The translations under genes were made by a program, and so were the position numbers. DNA of 9,014 nt from an uncultured Flavobacterium sp. (GTDB lineage Bacteria; Bacteroidota; Bacteroidia; Flavobacteriales; Flavobacteriaceae). Shown here one piece after another: positions 6,226 through 9,014 of the stretch. Within the stretch, counting starts at the first letter, position 1. Each line of letters starts with the position of its first letter. The stretch is from contig NZ_CALFIG010000055.1 of assembly GCF_937876455.1 (NCBI RefSeq), positions 1 through 9,014 on the forward strand, in the 5' to 3' direction. Below the pieces are notes generated by a model, which ran no database searches, was not told the origin of the DNA, and saw nothing but the letters and a program-made list of their open reading frames with translations.

Positions 6226-6996
6226 TTATTTAGTATTTAATTTTTTTAATTTAAGTGCCGTTAAAACTTTTTTGGTATACAAAGGAAAATCTGCATTTTG
6301 TATCCATCCATAATAGCCTGGGTCTTTATCAAAAACCTCATCAACTAATACATTTTTATACTTACCAAACGTAAAATACTCTTGTCCTTTATCATTTATG
6401 GCTATAAATCCTGCAAAATCAATCGATTTTTTCCTTGTTGTAAACGCAGCAAGTGATTTCATGTCATTTTGTAAATCTGTATAACGATCCAACTGTGCTT
6501 TCAAAATTTCATAAGTGGCCATGGTATCCGCTTCGGCACTATGTGCATTTTCTAATGTTTGTCCACAATAAAATTTATATGCTGCACTTAATGTACGTTC
6601 TTCCATTTTATGAAAGATAGTCTGCACATCAACAGATACTCTATTTTTCATATCAAAATCTACCCCCGCTCTTAATAATTCTTCGGCTAAAAGCGGAATA
6701 TCAAAACGATCAGAATTAAAACCAGCCAAATCTGAATCTTTAATCATATTGTATATTTGGGAAGCTAGCACTGCAAAAGTTGGTTCATTTGCTACTTTTT
6801 CATTAGAAATTCCGTGTACAGCTGTAGCTTGTGCGGGAATAGGTATCGTAGGATTTACTAACCATGTCTTACTTTCTTTAGTTCCGTTTGGATACACCTT
6901 GAAAATAGCAATTTCTACAATTCGGTCTTTACCTACATCAATTCCTGTTGTTTCTAAATCAAAAAAACAAATTGGACGATTTAATTTTAATTCCAT
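6226..6996 (-). CDS. DnaQ-family 3'-5' exonuclease with ExoX-like C-terminus
   Basis: A DEDDh exonuclease, 256 residues from the ATG at 6996. Exo I is FFDLETTG (Asp13, Glu15). Exo II is AGFNSDRFDIP at 91-101 (Asp99). Exo III is AHSAEADTMA at 151-160 (His152, Asp157). All four acidic ligands and the catalytic His are therefore present and the enzyme should be active on DNA or RNA 3' ends. The C-terminal part, about 207-245 (FTFGKYKNVLVDEVF, DPGYYGWI, DFPLYTKK), looks like the small domain seen at the end of ExoX-type exonucleases. This looks like a stand-alone repair or turnover nuclease and not the Pol III epsilon subunit, which would lack that domain. An upstream ATG at 7032 is in frame, but the start at 6996 is preferred: a perfect -7 element lies between them and the upstream residues (MGFLIFVTYKLI) are not family-like. 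Confidence 0.92.
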   Translation of the reverse strand: MELKLNRPICFFDLETTGIDVGKDRIVEIAIFKVYPNGTKESKTWLVNPTIPIPAQATAVHGISNEKVANEPTFAVLASQIYNMIKDSDLAGFNSDRFDIPLLAEELLRAGVDFDMKNRVSVDVQTIFHKMEERTLSAAYKFYCGQTLENAHSAEADTMATYEILKAQLDRYTDLQNDMKSLAAFTTRKKSIDFAGFIAINDKGQEYFTFGKYKNVLVDEVFDKDPGYYGWIQNADFPLYTKKVLTALKLKKLNTK

Positions 6997-7013
6997 AATG
7001 AGTTTATAAGTGA

Positions 7014-7042
7014 CAAATATAAGAAAACCCAATAGCTTACAA
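7014..7042 (-). promoter_or_regulatory. Promoter for the exonuclease-FAH-HPt unit
   Basis: On the minus strand TTG (7042-7040), an 18-nt spacer and TATATTTG (7021-7014) match the Bacteroidota -33/-7 consensus; the -7 match is perfect. Transcription would start roughly 10-15 nt before the ATG at 6996. The -33 lies in the loop of the terminator hairpin at 7025-7056, so terminator and promoter overlap. Confidence 0.6.
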
Positions 7043-7056
7043 AAACTATCGGGTTT
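7021..7056 (-). terminator. Terminator after the E2 acyltransferase gene
   Basis: AAACCCAATAG (7025-7035) pairs with CTATCGGGTTT (7046-7056) with one A-C mismatch and a ten-base loop. On the minus strand the hairpin ends in GGGTTTTCTTAT, a short T-rich tail. It sits 65 nt after the E2 stop codon. Confidence 0.65.
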
Positions 7057-7068
7057 AAATAATATTTA

Positions 7069-7112
7069 GATTCTGAAATTGAAGATTCAACGAAGTTAAA
7101 CAAGTTCAGAAA
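7069..7112. repeat. Degenerate intergenic inverted repeat
   Basis: TTCTGAA (7071-7077) and TTCAGAA (7105-7111) are perfect inverted arms; between them TTGAA and TTCAA (7079-7083, 7086-7090) form a second small inverted pair. On the minus strand the outer parts read TTTCTGAACTTGTTT and TTCAGAATCT, which I recall as the two halves of a dispersed intergenic repeat frequent in flavobacterial genomes, here apparently split by about 20 nt. The family assignment is from memory. Confidence 0.4.
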
Positions 7113-7120
7113 GACAAAAC

Positions 7121-8431
7121 TTAAAAATCTCTATTCACATCAAAAGCTTCTAAATATTCGGCTACACGTTTAACAAAACTACCACCTAAAGCTCCATCAA
7201 CAACGCGATGATCATAAGAATGCGATAAAAACATTTTTTGACGAATTCCGATAAAATCACCTTCGGGAGTTTCAATAACCGCTGGTACTTTTCTGATAGC
7301 ACCTAAAGCTAAAATACCTACTTGGGGTTGATTGATAATTGGTGTACCAAATACAGAGCCAAAAGTCCCCACATTCGTTACTGTATAAGTTCCGCCTTGT
7401 GTATCGTCTGGTTTTAGTTTTCCTGCTTTTGCACGATTTCCTAAATCATTTACGGCTTTAGCCATTCCTACTAAATTTAACTGATCTGCATTTTTAATTA
7501 CAGGAACAATTAAATTTCCGTTTGGTAATGCTGCTGCCATTCCTAAATTAATATTTTTACGCTTAATGATAAACTCACCATCAACAGAAATATTCATTCC
7601 TGGAAAATCTTTTAACGCTTTAGCAACTGCTTCCATGAAAATTGGCGTAAAAGTTAACTTCTCGCCTTCTCTCTTTTCGAAAGCGTTTTTAACTTTATCT
7701 CTCCATTTTACAATATTAGTAACATCAACTTCAATGAACGACTGAACGTGAGCTGAAGTTTGTATAGAAGCCACCATATAACCCGAAATCAACTTACGCA
7801 TTCTGTCCATTTCTACAATCTCGTCACCGCCATTCAAAGACATTGGAATTGTGGAAGTTTCAGGTTTCAAGTTTGAAATTGTTTTTGTGTCCAATACAGG
7901 CTGAACACCAGTTTGACTTCCTCTATTTTTAATATAATTTAATAAATCTTCTTTGTTTACGCGTCCATCTTTACCAGAACCAGCGATAGATTCTAATTCC
8001 GCTAAAGAAATTCCTTCTTGTCTAGCTATGTTTTTAACTAAAGGCGAAAAGAATTTGTCTGAACCTGAAAAATCTGCTGAACTTACAGTTTCAATTGCTC
8101 CCGAAGCTTCGGGATTCACTGTTTTCACAACTTCATCAATAGCAACTGGAGCTTCTGGTTTAACTTCTGCAGTTGCAGCAACAGCAACTCCCTCCGTTTC
8201 TATAATAGCAATAGTTTGTCCTACTTGAACAACATCATCCACATTGAATAAAATCTCGACAAGTGTTCCAGCTACTTCTGATGGCACTTCACTATCCACT
8301 TTATCTGTAGCAATTTCTAATACTGCTTCATCCATTTCAATAGTTTCGCCCACTTTTTTTAACCAATTTGTAATGGTTGCTTCTGCAACACTTTCTCCCA
8401 TTTTTGGAAGTTTCAATTCAAATTTTGCCAT
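7121..8431 (-). CDS. 2-oxoacid dehydrogenase E2 (dihydrolipoamide acyltransferase)
   Basis: E2 is the core acyltransferase of a 2-oxoacid dehydrogenase complex; it moves the acyl group from E1 to CoA on a swinging lipoyl arm. The 436-residue product has one lipoyl domain, residues 3-80, with ATDKVDSEVPS and the lipoylated Lys44. A flexible Ala/Val/Pro/Glu-rich linker follows, then the peripheral-subunit-binding domain at about 128-167 (FSPLVKNIARQEGI, GSGKDGRVNKEDLLNYI). The catalytic acyltransferase domain runs from about 200 to the end and finishes with SHSYDHRVVDGALG, where His408 and Asp412 are the expected catalytic pair. Substrate class is uncertain: a branched-chain 2-oxoacid complex fits flavobacterial proteins of this type best, but 2-oxoglutarate cannot be excluded. 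No E1 or E3 genes flank it, so it stands alone here. A terminator follows at 7021-7056. Confidence 0.93.
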   Translation of the reverse strand: MAKFELKLPKMGESVAEATITNWLKKVGETIEMDEAVLEIATDKVDSEVPSEVAGTLVEILFNVDDVVQVGQTIAIIETEGVAVAATAEVKPEAPVAIDEVVKTVNPEASGAIETVSSADFSGSDKFFSPLVKNIARQEGISLAELESIAGSGKDGRVNKEDLLNYIKNRGSQTGVQPVLDTKTISNLKPETSTIPMSLNGGDEIVEMDRMRKLISGYMVASIQTSAHVQSFIEVDVTNIVKWRDKVKNAFEKREGEKLTFTPIFMEAVAKALKDFPGMNISVDGEFIIKRKNINLGMAAALPNGNLIVPVIKNADQLNLVGMAKAVNDLGNRAKAGKLKPDDTQGGTYTVTNVGTFGSVFGTPIINQPQVGILALGAIRKVPAVIETPEGDFIGIRQKMFLSHSYDHRVVDGALGGSFVKRVAEYLEAFDVNRDF

Positions 8432-8468
8432 ATTTTTAACGTAACGTTGTGTTCTTTAAATTTGATTG

Positions 8469-8476
8469 CAAAAATA
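8469..8476 (-). promoter_or_regulatory. Possible -7 element for the E2 gene
   Basis: Minus-strand TATTTTTG followed by CAA matches TAnnTTTG and lies 37 nt before the E2 ATG, directly after the stop codon of the preceding open frame. No TTG is seen at the -33 distance, so support is partial. Confidence 0.4.
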
Positions 8477-8746
8477 CTAATTATTATCATTTTTTTTAAG
8501 AATATGATAATTTATTTTATTTACTTCTCCCTTGTCGTTGGAATTTAAACTTCCAATCATATAATTAGATCCTGAAAAATAATTTTTAAAACTAATATTC
8601 TTAAAGTTATTTGTCTCCATAAAATGAATAATTGATTTAAAATCATACGAAGAAACATCAAAAACAACTTCAATTTTCTTTGTTATGTCATTTTTAAATT
8701 GCTTAAAATCAGTTTCATAAATCACTTTATCATTTTCTATATTCAA
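8477..8746 (-). CDS. Hypothetical protein, start uncertain, possibly frameshifted
   Basis: An open frame of 89 residues from a TTG at 8746 (then NIENDKVIYETDFK), ending in a TAG that abuts the candidate -7 element of the E2 gene. It is rich in Asn, Lys, Ile and Phe, has no signal peptide, membrane segment or motif that I recognise, and I assign no function. The frame is open further upstream to about 8848 (with KYVVFSSQPYLNI just before the TTG) but contains no ATG there. A different frame has an ATG at 8805 giving MKKEKLTNMLFF before it stops at 8752; adding one base to the six-A run at 8770-8775 (+ strand) would join that start to SSQPYLNILNIE in this frame. So it may be a real gene with a TTG start, a frameshifted gene or a decaying remnant. 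Confidence 0.45.
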   Translation of the reverse strand: MNIENDKVIYETDFKQFKNDITKKIEVVFDVSSYDFKSIIHFMETNNFKNISFKNYFSGSNYMIGSLNSNDKGEVNKINYHILKKNDNN

Positions 8747-8812
8747 TATATTTAAATAGGGTTGGCTAGAAAAAACAACATATTTGTCAATTTTTCTTTT
8801 TTCATTTTGTGA

Positions 8813-9014
8813 CTGAATTTTTTTAAAAAAACTATTATTCTTCTGTTTCTATTTGGATTACTTCTTTTCCCAAAAATAGTATCCGCGCATGTATTAGAGG
8901 TAGATGGAAATATTGGGGGAGTTCTTCATATTGCCCCAGATGATGACCCGGTAGCCGGTCAAAATACTTCAATTGTTGTTGAATTGAAAGATAAAAGTTC
9001 TCAATTTAGTTCTC
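8813..9014 (+). CDS. Secreted protein, N-terminal part, non-ATG start (partial)
   Basis: An open frame running off the right edge. From the CTG at 8813 it reads xNFFKKTIILLFLFGLLLFP, then KIVSA and HVLEVDGNIGG. This is a textbook signal peptide: two Lys, a hydrophobic core of about 14 residues, and a likely cleavage after VSA. The mature part continues VLHIAPDDDPVAGQ and IVVELKDKSSQF, suggesting a small beta-rich exported domain; I cannot name the family. There is no in-frame ATG between the stop TGA (8810-8812) and the signal peptide. CTG at 8813 is the only sensible initiator in this frame. Alternatively, removing one T from the seven-T run at 8818-8824 would connect GTG at 8809 (then TEFFKK). 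The 8880-8960 part is clearly richer in G and C than the flanks. It is divergent from the doubtful gene at 8477-8746. Confidence 0.65.
   Translation, partial: MNFFKKTIILLFLFGLLLFPKIVSAHVLEVDGNIGGVLHIAPDDDPVAGQNTSIVVELKDKSSQFSS

Noticed and set aside
6997..7032. Upstream ATG at 7032 for the exonuclease
   Set aside because: A good promoter (7014-7042) overlaps this stretch, so an mRNA starting there could not include it, and the family-like sequence begins at 6996.
7953..8444. Two plus-strand open frames opposite the E2 gene
   Set aside because: They are Ser/Thr/Ala-rich shadows of the E2 linker and lipoyl domain coding sequence.
1..9014. tRNA or rRNA genes, phage, transposase, toxin-antitoxin or defence genes
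   Set aside because: None of the open frames or intergenic segments shows the motifs or folds of these; the coding content is accounted for by housekeeping genes.

Overview
The window is a low-GC, mostly housekeeping stretch that looks like a Flavobacteriaceae (Bacteroidota) chromosome. The pointers are an AT-rich composition, A/T-rich sequence rather than Shine-Dalgarno motifs before the start codons, several upstream elements matching the Bacteroidota -7 consensus TAnnTTTG (some with a -33 TTG), the DUF4295 ribosomal-type gene that I know only from Bacteroidota, and protein sequences that read as flavobacterial throughout.

Layout. Left edge (+ strand): a structured RNA of about 160 nt with a U-tract terminator, most likely the 6S RNA of flavobacteria, followed 18-25 nt later by rny (RNase Y). 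A bidirectional terminator at about 1767-1798 separates rny from a long block of minus-strand genes. Read in their own direction (right to left), these are: a doubtful hypothetical gene (8746-8477), a 2-oxoacid dehydrogenase E2 (8431-7121), a terminator, a DnaQ-type exonuclease (6996-6226), a heptamer hairpin array, an FAH-family hydrolase (6153-5542), an HPt phosphotransfer protein (5540-5196), a terminator, cinA (5026-3779), the ribosomal genes rpmB-rpmG-DUF4295 (3699-3091), a terminator, ftsY (2998-2045) and a small two-helix membrane protein (2024-1815). At the right edge the + strand begins a secreted protein that runs out of the window.

How the genes relate. The ribosomal protein genes form one operon with a good candidate promoter (TTG-N20-TTTCTTTG). 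The FAH and HPt genes are 1 nt apart and lie downstream of the exonuclease, whose candidate promoter is embedded in the preceding terminator hairpin. ftsY and the small membrane gene are 20 nt apart and probably co-transcribed. The themes are RNA turnover (RNase Y), transcription control (6S RNA), translation (bL28, bL33, DUF4295), membrane targeting (FtsY), NAD salvage (CinA) and central metabolism (E2).

I see no defence, CRISPR, phage, transposon or biosynthetic system, and no convincing new multi-gene system. The items most worth a second look are the 6S-rny junction without room for a separate promoter, the inverted heptamer array at 6161-6220, and the right edge, where two divergent genes both lack an ATG start.
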